Source of the DNA: Seriola aureovittata
Taxonomy: Eukaryota; Chordata; Actinopteri; Carangiformes; Carangidae
Reading direction: 5' to 3'
DNA: 64,000 nt
Assembly: GCF_021018895.1 (NCBI RefSeq)
Contig: NC_079377.1
Location: forward strand, 11,910,501-11,974,500
Below the pieces are notes generated by a model. The model did no database searches and had not been told where the DNA came from. It was given only the letters and a program-made list of their open reading frames with translations. A program made the position numbers and the translations under genes. Positions 1-39,850 of this stretch are shown here, in pieces. The number at the start of each line of letters is the position of its first letter. Position 1 is the first letter of the stretch.

Positions 1-912
1 GACACAATTAGATATGGTTTAGTAATGTTTGCACTGAAGGTGGGGAGTTAACAGAGGGTGTAGCCCAGTATGCTATTAGTCATGTTATAAAATACTGATA
101 TAATTATTTATTTTATGGGGCATAATGAACTGGCTCCGAAAGTTGTGTGCAAAGACAACGTGGCTGGTAAATGTTACAAGTAAAAGTAACACTACATGGG
201 CAACCATTGTTCTGTTATAACCTGTTTGATAGTCGTAATTATATTTCTTTTGATGAATCTATCATATCACGTCTTGGATGAATTAAATAATTAAGAAATA
301 CCAACATCAGTTTATATGAGTAAACTAAAACTAGTTAAACAGCTGTTCATTTGACAGAATATAAGAAAACCAATGATCAAAATCTAAAATTTTAAAAAGT
401 TTTATTAACAATAACATCACAAAACATTTCTATCAGGGATAGAGTATCCTTTATCTCTATATCCATTAGAGTATTACACTGGCTCAGAAAGTATTTTTAA
501 AATCACATGTTTATGAATGAAAAATGTGGCTCAATCTCATGTGTCACTAGCTGAGGAAAACACACTGGTACAAAGTAGTGGTTGCTACATCATGAAAAAA
601 AAATGCAATTAACAAAGGACTGACATACATCATGTTCAAGTAGTTCCACAGTAACATGGACTGTTGCTGAATGGTTAAGTCCTTTCTAAGTCACACGTTT
701 CCATGGTAACCAGAGACTAAAAGTCTTCAAAAATAAAATATTTGAGAGGATTTATGTAAAGCCTCAAAAACATTTGCAAAACAAGACAATAAATCTGGAA
801 AGGAGGGAAACTGTAAGGCAGAAAGGGAGAGTATGTGGGGCGAGACGAGGCACTGTCCAGCATAAAATTTACAAAACTAAACTTCACAACCAAAACAAAA
901 ATTCAACAGCTT
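1..912. other. mcph1 3' UTR and flanking DNA
   Basis: No coding exon was found downstream of the mcph1 stop codon at 913-915. On the minus strand an AATAAA lies at about 401-406 (TTTATT on the plus strand), so a 3' UTR of roughly 500 bases is plausible. The rest is AT-rich and shows nothing recognisable. Confidence 0.4.
401..406 (-). other. Candidate polyadenylation signal of mcph1
   Basis: AATAAA on the minus strand, about 510 bases past the mcph1 stop codon. Other AT-rich hexamers occur nearby, so the assignment is tentative. Confidence 0.35.
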
Positions 913-29216
<28,304 letters not shown>

Positions 29217-30790
29217 TACTAGCCTCTTTAGCTCCAAGATTCACCTTTTGAGATAGAAGATCAGTTTTCGCAATGCACAGGAATTTTCCTTGGTCCTTGG
29301 TCCATCTGCCGACTAAACCAATCAGGCACAAAAAGTTTTGTGACAGTTGATCAGTGTCAATATCAGGTCTGCAACTCAGGATTCTTTTTTTTATTATAGT
29401 CAATCAACTAATTATATTTTTGATTAACTGAAGAATTACTCTTACAGGTATAGAAAGTATAAAAAGTAATGACAAAACCCATGAGTTGGCACAGCCCAAA
29501 GTGTTGTCTTAACGCTGCTGACACCATCTGTCAATCAGGCAAAAATAATAATATTTTCCTATGGATATCATTTCGTAAGATATGATATGAGGAAAAACAA
29601 GCTACAGAATATATTTGTTAAGAAGTATTTTGCTCCTGAGTGATGAATATAATTTCTGTCAATCAACCAATCACTTATAGACTAATCATAACAAAACCAG
29701 CACAGTACTGTGTTTTAAAAAATAACAGTAAAGTGAGAATGCTTTCAAAAATAATGACATGAGTAGTTCTTATTTATCAATCAATCAATATTTGGTGTGA
29801 CCAACCTTTGCCTTTAAAACAGCACCAACTTGTCTTGCACAGTTTTTCAAGGTACTTGGTAGATTACAAGTTGTTAGGAGAACTTGCCACAGTTCTTTTG
29901 TGGATTTAGGCCGTGTCAGTGTATCCTGTCTCTTAATGTAGTCCCATTCTGATGTTGAAAGCAGGGCTCTGTGGGGGCCTGACAATCTGTTGCAGGACTG
30001 CTTGTTCCTGGAGAAAGTTCTTTATGACTCCGGCTGTATGTTTGGGTTCGTTGTCATGCTGTAGAATGAATTTGGAAATGATGAGACGCCTCCATGATAT
30101 TGAGCAATGGATAAGAATCTTAACATTTAAAGTCCCTTAAATCTTTGCACATTATTGAGTAGGAGTATAGTTTCTATGAAAACCTGACGTGGAGGAAACA
30201 TGTTTTTCTCCATGTGGGTCCATACCATACGCCTACCTGTATTTTCTAAAAACACAACTTATTTATAGTGTTTAATATTATAAACCAAATAACTTAGCCG
30301 TGAAGAGTCATGTAATAGCCACACCAATTAGGTTAGCTACATAACTGTGACTCGATGAAGGTTATGAAACATATTGATGATCTTTTACGTTACTCAGTGT
30401 AAGGTACAATATTTATGGCACATATTTATGATCCAGTGACTTCAGCTGACATCTATAAATGTCTACTACCTGACAAGTAACGCTAAGATTGATGTTAGTG
30501 TCGCTACGTTTTGTTGCTAAACTGGCGAGCTAACTAACTTTCTTAGCATTTTGCTGCTGTGGCTAACTTGGGATAATACATCCGTAATGTGTTGACATAC
30601 GTATTACACGTGTTTTTGGCTATTGGCAGCACACAGGCATGAACACAGGTATCAACCAGAATTTTTCAGTAGTTTCCGCATACTTATTTTATACGCCAGT
30701 GAGGTTTAAATTGTGTAGTTTCATACAATACCTGACAACAGGGTGAAGAGTTCGCGCGTGCAGTTTGTGATGCAAAGCATTCTGGGACAG
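29217..30790 (-). promoter_or_regulatory. Probable 5' leader and promoter region of mcph1
   Basis: The mcph1 start ATG is at 29214-29216. Further upstream on the minus strand, a consensus donor (TTGTCAG|gtattg) ends near 30733 after a CpG-containing stretch (CACGCGCG), and an acceptor (tttag) is followed by an open segment at about 29248-29316. These look like one or two non-coding leader exons with the promoter near 30.8 kb. No ATG in this leader continues in frame into the BRCT exon. The assignment rests on splice-site appearance only. A transposon fragment lies between them at 29785-30075. Confidence 0.35.
29785..30075 (-). mobile_element. Tc1/mariner-type transposase fragment (C-terminal part)
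   Basis: On the minus strand, translated motifs WDYIKRQ, PKSTKELWQVL and the terminal VLKAKVGHTKY match the C-terminal end of Tc1-like DDE transposases, which typically end in KGGHTKY. The upstream part is frameshifted. It is a dead remnant in the upstream region of mcph1. Confidence 0.75.
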
Positions 30791-33173
30791 AGGGCAATCA
30801 TTGGCTGAGAGGAAACGTACGTCACTTCCAACTCAGTAGTGACTGGGTAAAGGTATCGTAGCAGTGTCCCTGAGCAGCGCTCTAAGAAGTTTACTTCAAT
30901 TTACACCTTTCCTTTCAGTGAATGGCTTTAACCTTTAGAAGCATTCAGTCCGTCTTGACAGACAAACACATAATTATGTTAATAACGACTTAATTTTAGG
31001 GGTCAAAAGTGGTGAAATCTTATTCCCATTATTAATAGTTTGATGAGTTTGGATTCTGGTCAAGTTTCAGAGTGACTTAGCTTGATCAAACAAAGACGAA
31101 ATATGGTGTGTTGCCAGTTTTTCGTGTTTGGCAACCTTGTTTAAATATGTCAGACATTTAAACCAAAATTCTGTTTTCAGGTGATGTTTAAAATGAAAAT
31201 GGCAGAGCTGGAATAGAAGTATCTCAATTACTTCCCTCACAGTAAGCAAGCTCAAGCAAAGATGACTGTCCTGGACTGAAGTTGAACAACTACACAGCCA
31301 GTTTAAGGTGACAATTTCATTTAGTGTGTGTGTCCAGGTCAAATAGCTTTCAAAACTACAAGTTATAAAGCTGATGTGACCCATCAAGTATAACCTGGTG
31401 AACATTGGTAGTACTTATCATTACCTAAAGCCAAAAATATTTCAAAAGTGTATATTTTTACTACCTACTTCCTCAGACATTTCATTGTGTTTGCAGACAC
31501 ACACTACCTCAGATGGGTCAAACAATATTCAATATTCAGTATGCATAACTGGTTTGATAGCTGCATTATTTTGGGAGACAAACCTCCAGACTATCCAATC
31601 TTAGAAAGCATTGATTAATTCTAATTTGTCACATACATGCACAGTCATGAGCAAGCATTTTGACTAAGCAGAAAGACTGTGGTATGTAATCTGCACATAT
31701 GAGATGTCAGGGAAGATATCTGAGAATTTACAACTTCAGACATATTAAAGACTGAGCCAGCACAATTTAATATACATAAAAAACTTGCATAAACATTTGA
31801 TATCATTTATTTATTTATTAAACTTTGATTGAACAATCTTATAAATTGTTACATTTCACCTCTAAAAGTCACATTAATCACAAAACACAATAGTGTGTTT
31901 GTCTTCACTAAGCTCACATACTGATTTCACAGCACAAATGCTATAAATATAAAAGTAAACATAGTAATACTGTAAAATGTGAGAAATACAACAGCAGCAG
32001 TCCACTCATTTTCAACATATATGTCTAATTTATCACAAAATTCACGTTACTTTTCAGAACAACATATTCCATGCCAAATTAAGTGAAAAACCAACACATA
32101 GGAAGGTGTCTTAATAGTGCGCCCACCTCAAGCCTCGAGAACAGCCTCAATGTTCCTTTCTACAAGTTTCTGAAACTCTACAGGAGGGATGAGCACCTTT
32201 ATTCTGACAGATGTTCCCTCATTTGGTGTTTAACACATCCGTCCAAAATCTACCACAGGTTTTCAGTTGGGTTGAGGTCTGGTGATTGTGAAGGCCTCAC
32301 TACAGTCACATACTTTTTATAGTCTTCAAACAATAGGCCTGTTACACTGAAGACATGTTGACATGTCAGTAAGAAAATCACAGGTGTAAAAAATAAAATG
32401 AATGATAGCCCGATTCCATTTCAGCTGCTTCAGTGTTTTGCACGCTCAATGTCACACTGTTGTGACTTACCAGGGCAGTTGAATACAACAGAGCCATTGT
32501 TAATGTTAGTAGTAATACCTGTGCTTCTCCTACAATGACAGGTCCAAATGTCCGCTGTGAGAAAGGCCTATTCAGTGAACACGTATCCTCTGTATGAATA
32601 TGTCTTTTATGTCTCTCATTTTCTCAGTTCTTGTAGCCTCTCTGTGTGTTGATAACATACTAATATGCAGCTTGCAGTATGGTTCCAACATACTTTATAT
32701 GTTGTAAGATATTAGGAGAAACATTTTGCTTTGTGTTTGCGTAGTTTAAATGACACCCAGCATGGTCATTTCCTGTTAGTATAAAATTATTAAATATGTT
32801 GATTTCTTTTATAAAAACAAAATCTGTATAGTTTAATGAATAGTATATAGTTTATACTGTTTACAATTAGTATGAAACATGTAATTGGGATACAGCAACA
32901 GATTAGTTTAAAATTACACATTCTTTAGAAACTGTATGATTTTTTTTTGCACTTAAACGCTCCTTTTATAATTATGAATTACTGCAGAATAAGATAAACC
33001 AACACTGTACTGCACACTTCACTTCAAACCACTGACAAAAATGTTGCACTTTAAACCACTATCAAAACTGGTGTACTGTCATTTAAGGTAGAACAAACAG
33101 CAGAAGTTAGTCTTACAGCTGTACAGTCTATGTGGCTACATACTACTACAGCAGTCTCCTTTAGGTTGTACCA
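30791..33173. other. Intergenic: mcph1 5' side to npy receptor 3' side
   Basis: No gene was recognised. It holds a decayed Tc1-like fragment (32080-32330). The npy receptor 3' UTR presumably extends below 33174, and its end was not located. Confidence 0.5.
32080..32330 (-). mobile_element. Decayed Tc1-like transposase fragment
   Basis: Minus-strand translation gives a degraded 'SPDLNP-ENLW'-like stretch (positions about 32250-32300) followed by remnants of the Tc1-like C-terminus, broken by stop codons and frameshifts. It is a different copy from that at 29785 and is more degraded. Confidence 0.55.
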
Positions 33174-34538
33174 TCAAAGTCCGACAGAGTTGCTCCTGCA
33201 ACTGAGAGGCACAGAGGTGCGCGACACTTCCATGTGCACAGTGGACATGGGGAAGTGCTCACACTCTTCCTCAAGTGGGCGGCAGCTGCAGTGCAGGAGC
33301 ACCTCTCTCACCTCTTGCCGAAAGTTGGAGTTGAGGAAGCCGTAGATTATGGGGTTGATGCAGGTGGAGGACATGGCCAACAGGTGGCAGAGAGAGAACA
33401 GCAGGTTGTGGTGGCAGATGGGCAGAGCCTCCTGGTTCCAGTCTGACACCACATTGAAGATGGTGAGCGGCAGCCAACAAAGAGCAAAGGCCGTTATGAG
33501 GGCGACCAGCATGATGTTAATTCGGCGGCTGTGGGTCATGCGATGGTTCTCTGGGGTCCTGGCCCGGTCAAGCATTTCTTTGCGGCGGCGAAGGCGCACA
33601 AAAACTCTAACATAACAGAGCAGGACCAGCAGTAGTGGGCCACAGTACTGGAAAAGCAGGAGCCATGTGGTGTAAGCGAGCCTGTGTTGCTGGGATGGCC
33701 AGTGCTCCAGACAGGCCTCCATATGTGGAATTGTGGGGACATATGATAAGAGGGTGCGGTATGAATGTGGCAGCACAGATGAGTTTTTGTGTGTGTAAGA
33801 GGCAGGTTGAGGTGGAGATACATTGAGATAAGTTTGAGGAGAGGCTTGGTGATGAAGTGGAGACTGGGGCAGGATTACATTAGCGTAGGGCTCATTTGTG
33901 AGTAGCTGAAAGGCCAAGAAAGGCGTAGAGGTGAAGCAGGCAAGAATCCAAATGAGAACAACTGCCATGTAGGCCTGGGGAATGCTGGGTTTCCACCCAG
34001 AGGGGTTAATGATGAGCTGATGTCTTTCCAGAGCAATGAACACCAGGGACAGCACGGAAACAGTCACAGAGACACACTGGATGAACGGCACCAGGCGACA
34101 TAACAGCGACCCAAACACCCAATGGTCCATGAGTGTGTATATAACAGTGAAGGGCAGGCAGAAGACACACACCAGAATGTCAGAGAATGACAGGTTGCAG
34201 ATGAAAATGCTAGTGACATTGACTTTTTCTCTGCGACGGGTGATGATGCAGATGAGGCCGATGTTCCCCACCAGCCCCAGTACCATTGTAATGCTGTACC
34301 ACACGACTAGACACCCTGTGATGACAGGAGACATATGGCACTGCTCTTCATGCCCAAGAACAAAGAGGTTTGAGATAAGCGCGGTCTCATTCCCTGGCCG
34401 CTCCTGCACAGACCCACGACTGGTTCTTCCCTCCTCCCATGGTAGGGAGTGTGGCGAGGTGGAGCTGTTCAAGGACAGAGACAAAGCTGTCGTTGACGGA
34501 GAAGACTGGCTCGTGCTCGCGTCGCCACTCAAGGACAT
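33174..34538 (-). CDS. npy4r: Neuropeptide Y / pancreatic polypeptide receptor, Y4/Y8 subfamily
   Basis: Intronless coding region of 454 aa with seven transmembrane segments (TM1 about 73-99). It is a Gi-type class A receptor for PYY/NPY/PP peptides at the cell surface. Diagnostic motifs: ERHQLIINP after TM3 (171-179), CWLPL in TM6 (354-358), NPIIYGFLN in TM7 (395-403), palmitoylation cysteines CSC (417-419), and the disulphide pair C147 and about C276. The tail (STVHMEVS, CRSN) closely resembles mammalian Y4. Neighbouring msmb, also beside NPY4R in human, supports Y4. The teleost Y8 paralogues are the alternative. Odd features are a long Ser/Thr-rich N-terminus and an extracellular loop 2 enlarged by about 45 residues. 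An acceptor (tttcag) at about 34610 suggests a non-coding 5' exon upstream. Confidence 0.88.
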   Translation of the reverse strand: MSLSGDASTSQSSPSTTALSLSLNSSTSPHSLPWEEGRTSRGSVQERPGNETALISNLFVLGHEEQCHMSPVITGCLVVWYSITMVLGLVGNIGLICIITRRREKVNVTSIFICNLSFSDILVCVFCLPFTVIYTLMDHWVFGSLLCRLVPFIQCVSVTVSVLSLVFIALERHQLIINPSGWKPSIPQAYMAVVLIWILACFTSTPFLAFQLLTNEPYANVILPQSPLHHQASPQTYLNVSPPQPASYTHKNSSVLPHSYRTLLSYVPTIPHMEACLEHWPSQQHRLAYTTWLLLFQYCGPLLLVLLCYVRVFVRLRRRKEMLDRARTPENHRMTHSRRINIMLVALITAFALCWLPLTIFNVVSDWNQEALPICHHNLLFSLCHLLAMSSTCINPIIYGFLNSNFRQEVREVLLHCSCRPLEEECEHFPMSTVHMEVSRTSVPLSCRSNSVGL

Positions 34539-34879
34539 CTCACCCTGACTTCAGTGTCACCAGCCTCCAGGATCAAACCGTCCATCCCAGGCCTCTGGAA
34601 ACGTGCATCTGAAACAAAGGGAGAAAACAGACGGATGGAGACGAACACAAAAAAAAACATTATTAACTTGCAAAGCTTCAAAGGACCTGTTCATGTAGAA
34701 GTGATTCTGTTATTCTGAGAGAAGCACACATTGAAGCAGAGTTCATCCTGTGGCTGTTGAAGAATGAAGCCGAGGAAAGATGGCACATGTGAGGACTTTA
34801 TACAGTTTACTGTAAGTCACTGTGACATTAGGTTCAAGAAAGCATTGTCATTAAAACATACCCTTATGCTCTATTTTTA

Positions 34880-35060
34880 GCCGTGCTAGTGGTATGGCTC
34901 CTGGGATTGCAATGTCAGTTTGTCTGACAGTTGGCCTAAGCTGAAATATCTCAACAACTACTGGATGGATTGCTGTAAAATTTAGTTGACATTCATGTTC
35001 CCCTAAGGGATCAATTGTGATAACTTTGGTCATTCTGTCTTTTCATGTAGCGCCATCATC
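34880..35060 (+). repeat. Common teleost interspersed repeat
   Basis: Contains the phrases 'gaaatatctcaacaactact', 'ggatggattg', 'gacattcatgttcccct' and 'agcgccatcatcaggtc', which I recognise as a dispersed repeat of many fish genomes. The family name was not determined. Confidence 0.55.
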
Positions 35061-37521
35061 AGGTCATTTTTCAGTTTTTCTGATGTACTGTGTACTTTGG
35101 TTTATTACCAAATGACATTCCCATCAGCCTCATCTGGACATTTGCTGCATTCACATGCTCCTCAGACGGTTCTATTACCCGAGTGTGAGAGGGAAGTCGG
35201 TCTTCCAACTTTGATGTGTTCATGTGCTTTAAGTCGGAATATGGAACAACACGGACGCTACAAAGATGTGCTGCATTTTATTACTCGGTGTGTTAAAACA
35301 ACATGTTGATAGCTGTTTATTTGTGTTGCTTATCATCGGAGTTGTTCCTCATAAATAACTTTATCTAGGATGGAAACTAATGGTTACAACCTAAAACCAT
35401 ATTACAAATTAAATGTTAGCACGAAAAAGATATGCAAGATGTGAATTTGCACCATTAATCAAAAGTTTCTCATAATCAACCAAACATTTACTTCTGACCG
35501 CGATGTTGTGATGCAGTTGTTTCCGCAGTCGGAATTTCATTTTTCTGATTATTCCAACAACACTTTAATGCAGGGTTAGTGCTTCTTAGCAAATGTTGCT
35601 AACATGCAAAACTAAAAGGGTTAACATGGTTAATACTATACTCGCTCAGCATATACACAAACCTCACTGACAGAGTGAATGAAAACATACACAAACATAC
35701 ACAATGTCATGTTTTTTCTATACTAAAAGCATTTTGTATTGAGCAACACTGCAATTGCAAAGAATAGTTTCTGTTCTTTGTCAGACAGTAACAATCAATT
35801 TTCTCTTTTCTAGTTACACATCTCAAGATCTGACCTGTCATTTCCCCTCCCACAAATGAATCCTCCAGTCAGGTTTCAAGACTGAACACAATAGCTTCAA
35901 CGACAATGAAATTACTATGCATACAGAGACTTCTATTTTTCAAGTACACAAGAAATGGTGTAGAATGTCAAAGTGAAAGGGCACGACATTGTCAGAATCC
36001 TAAAAATGGATTCTAACTCTCTCCCCTGAAAACCTCTGCCATGTGCTGTGAAAACCACCATCGCAAGGAAAATGAGCCTGTCATTTTCCATTAACAGCAC
36101 ACACACTCAGCTATCAGTCTCTTCACGCTGCATCATTGCTAACCTACTCTGTCAGTGTGTTGAGTGAGCTGCAGGCAGGGTTGCACAGCATTGATCATCC
36201 TTTGCTCAGGGAGAAAAAGAAAGTGTAATGTCACCAGTAACCAGATGTATAACAAACAGCCGTAACAGAGCCGACGAACCTAAACACCAGCAGTGAAAAA
36301 TGAAAAAAATGTCCCATTAAAAGGCAAATTTGAGCTTGTCATGTCACAGTGATGTGGCCCTGTAGGATGCTCATCCGCCAGGTGGCTCTTTGTGATCAGT
36401 CCCCTCCAGAGCAACATTTCTGCAGGCTAAGGAACACTGTGACCTGGCACTGCTCTCTATCATGTTCTTATTTTCTTTCTCAGCGAGAATATCTAAGTAG
36501 TGCTCTCTGACAGGGAAATGGGAGAATGGCTGAACATCATTTTCGTCGGACCAGATTCCACCATTTCATTATATTTCACAAAAATTCATCATGAAATTGA
36601 TTTTTTTGGAAACTTCATGAGTTCGACTAGAATTTAAAAATCCGTAGATATGAGCAATAATGGAGGGTGGATCAAGTGGATTTCAAGATTATTTTTATTT
36701 GCTTGTAATGAATTACACAATTATAGCCTACTGTAAATAAATGTGTCTAAATAAACAACAGCCAGCACAGTGGTGTGCTCAACCTGAGATTATGACTCAA
36801 ACCTCATTATTCCCTGCTGGAGGTGTCAGGGATCGTGGGTGATACCTCCAAAGACATAATCACATCTCCACACAGTATATGAAAAATTCATGTAAATCAG
36901 GAAAACATATTTACCTGATTTACATGAATTTTACATGTTTTTTTCCACAGTTTACCTGCTGAAATTTGGATGCATGTCCAAAGAAATGCCTTCTGTAGAC
37001 TTCTATTGTTTGGATGCACCAGTCAAAAAGATTTTTAATTATGGAAGATACATGTGGTAAACCTGCATATCTGTGGCCACCAAGCCACAAGCTCACATTG
37101 GAGAGACAAGACAGCATACATTTCATAACTCATTAACTAATAAAAGAATGATTTTCCTCATCAAATATCACTCTGAGTAAAGATGAAGCACTTACGTAGT
37201 GGGTTGGTAGAGTAGAGTGTCTCTGTGATTCCAGGATGACAGAAAAAACGATGTTCTGACCAGGTGTGAATCCACAGAGATGAGAGTTGGAGAAGGAGCT
37301 TAACATCATAACAATCAGAACGTTTCTGTCAGAGACAGCGGCTAGAAGCAAGGCTATTATTGAGCTGCTGAAGCCGTGTGGTTGCCAGAGACCCTCTGAG
37401 CACCCAAGCTCTGCTGTCACACAGTGGTGGATTTATTCAATTACATCTTAAAAATGACACCCGCTGTGAGTGCTGTTACAGAAACAAAGAGCAGGAGAAA
37501 TGGAGGTTTGAAGCAGTTTTG

Positions 37522-37527
37522 TTTATT
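37522..37527 (-). other. Polyadenylation signal of msmb
   Basis: AATAAA on the minus strand, about 100 bases after the msmb stop codon. Confidence 0.6.
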
Positions 37528-37622
37528 GGTATTTCATTGTATGTGCACATCATCAACTAGTTGATAAAATGTGAAACATGAAAACGACCTATTGCAAGTT
37601 TGGAGGTCACTTTGTGGTGTGT

Positions 37623-39316
37623 CTAGAAAAAGCTACACTCCTTTGTGTTGTCTGACTTCAGCACCAGCTTGAAAGAGCAGGCCTGCCTATTTACGATCAT
37701 CTCACACTCCATAGGAATCATCACTGTATTTGGACTAGGGATCCTGAGAGACACAAAACAAAGATTATTTTTTCCTAATTTTTTCACTATCTTAGTGCTT
37801 CCTGCATAATTACATCCAACCTGTTTCACCAAGGGAGCTGAAATTTGTAGCTTTAGCTTTGGAAATTACACTTGCAGCTTTTAGCTTCAGCAATAAATAA
37901 GATCTGTTTATCAATTTTGGTGTCCAACTCGAACCAGGACACACATCACGTCGTGCTTCAAACAAAAACAGCTGTGCATAAAAACTGTTGTTTACTGTTA
38001 CACGGCATGAGAGAACTTGTCTCCCTCTATGATGCACTTGAATGAATCCTAGAGAACACAGGTTTGTTTAATCATAATCAATCAAAGCATGAAAATCTTA
38101 CATGTCGCAGCAGCTGAGGCCGTCATTTGTACAGGAGCACGACATGCAGTCGATCACCACTTCAGAGCCAAAATCGTACTGCTTTCCATCCCTGTCCGTA
38201 CACCCTACATGTGAGGAAATAAAACCACACTTGAGAGGAGCTGTTGACCCGCTTATCGTTCTCTGATAAATCTGCTGCAGTGAATAATTATGTGCGCAAG
38301 TGTTTGTGTGTGTGTGTGTGTATCCATGCGTGCATAGGTGTGGTTCTGATAACTGTTAATTCAGCTGGAATCTGTTAAGTAAACACATTCAGACTGATGA
38401 AGTACTAAATGCTAATTTATCCAACTTCTGTCAAACCTAGCGGAGGAAAAAGTTTCCATTCCAAATTTGCTGCTGTCATATTGTATCTCTACTGTTTGTG
38501 ATCATTTCCACTCACCTTTTGGTGGGTTATTCATATCTTTGATCTCTAACGGCACAAACAGACAGGCAGAGTTGCACAGGGCAACCAGTCCCAGAAGACA
38601 AAGAAACACATGGAGAGACGCCTGAAAGAGTAAAAAAATGGCATCTGTAAACATGGTGCATGTTTTATAGTCCCTGTAATATGTTTATGCACTTCTACTT
38701 ATTTAACCTCCATTTAGCACACCCTTTAAAGACCTGTTGACGACGGAAAAGGAATAGGTGGGTTTTATTCATGCTTTAGTTGTCAGCCAATTCCATAACA
38801 GGAATCCCGCAAAGGAATTAAAAAATGTTTTACTGTTTTTGCATTTACAGCTATTTGCATGTACGTCACGGACGTTTGTCATCGCCACCGATCCAGTATT
38901 ATACCAAAGGCCACTTTTTACATTTTGCCTGCAACATACTTAATGTGAAAATAAGAATTACTTCATATAATCTGCAGATGTGATTTGTAATGATCGACTG
39001 AATCAGTTTACTGCAAGACAGATGCAATTAGTCTTGTAGACCACTTAAAATTCACCTCGTCTGTAGAAATTGTTGAGTTGCATTTGAAAATCTACTGCCA
39101 ACACCACCACTTCTACAGGTATAACTAATAATCATTTAAATCATATTATAAATGGTTCAATGGGCCTGAAATCAAATCTTGCAGCCATTTAATTGTAAAG
39201 CTAAACGATGCACTACAATTACTTACAAGTTCAGTCATGATTTAAGAACATGGAAGACAGTTTTATTTTTTCCCAAACTTCCCCAATTGAATTGTGAGGT
39301 GTAAAATACTTACCAT
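37623..39316 (-). CDS. msmb: Beta-microseminoprotein (PSP94 family), secreted Cys-rich protein
   Basis: Exons in transcript order: 39314-39316 (ATG only), 38516-38621, 38102-38204, 37623-37743; in phase, 110 aa. It begins with a signal peptide (SLHVFLCLLGLVALC). The mature part has exactly ten cysteines (21, 38, 56, 59, 61, 68, 69, 84, 93, 107), including the C-x2-C-x-C and adjacent C-C pattern of the family (DCMSCSC, LSCC), and ends ECSFF. The family comprises small secreted proteins, abundant in mammalian seminal plasma; function in fish is not established. The ATG is immediately followed by gtaagt and sits about 65 bases after a TATA box. An alternative first exon at 39227-39238 (MTEL, also phase 0) could be used instead. 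In human MSMB lies close to NPY4R, as here. The related MSMP is the less likely alternative. Confidence 0.82.
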
Positions 39317-39379
39317 CCTCAGGTGTGATGTGACCCGGTGAACAGGATGCCGATGTGTGCGAGAGCTCTCCGATGACGG

Positions 39380-39386
39380 CTTTATA
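39380..39386 (-). promoter_or_regulatory. TATA box of msmb
   Basis: TATAAAG on the minus strand. Initiation about 30 bases downstream would give a short first exon ending in the ATG at 39314-39316. Confidence 0.6.
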
Positions 39387-39811
39387 TTAATGTGTGGACC
39401 CATGTGTATCCTTGTTTGTGTCCAAATAATGATGTGACTCAAATATTTGTTTAAAGGTGGGGCAAAGCAGCAGGTACATAGGCTGTATTGATAATGTATC
39501 ACACACCTGACACCTGATAATAGACACGTAATGTTCTTTCCACTCACTCACAAGCAAGCTGGATTTCAAATTATATTCATAATCCACTTTATTTAACAAA
39601 TGCAAAAAGAAACACATTAGTGAAAAAAAACAGCCAAGCAAACAGCTGGTCTGAAATACAAAAACTGTTTTTCTTTTTCTGTAAACTTAGATTTTTGAGC
39701 CAAAAGGCAGAGATAGAGTATTTACACTGAAAATAAAGCCATAAATTGTAAACAATTATTAAAAATATAGTTTGGATCAACCATGAAATAGTAAACAATA
39801 TGTATGTATGT

Positions 39812-39850
<39 letters not shown>

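Larger units (their letters stand above)
34539..37622. other. Intergenic: npy receptor 5' side to msmb 3' side
   Basis: No coding exon was recognised. A minus-strand donor-like site (CACTAC|gtaagt) near 37193 and the acceptor near 34610 could delimit an untranslated intron of the npy receptor. A common teleost repeat lies at 34880-35060. Confidence 0.45.

Noticed and set aside
33635..34548. Plus-strand open frames opposite the npy receptor (up to 170 codons)
   Set aside because: They are antisense shadows of a strongly conserved receptor gene. Their translations have no domain resemblance.
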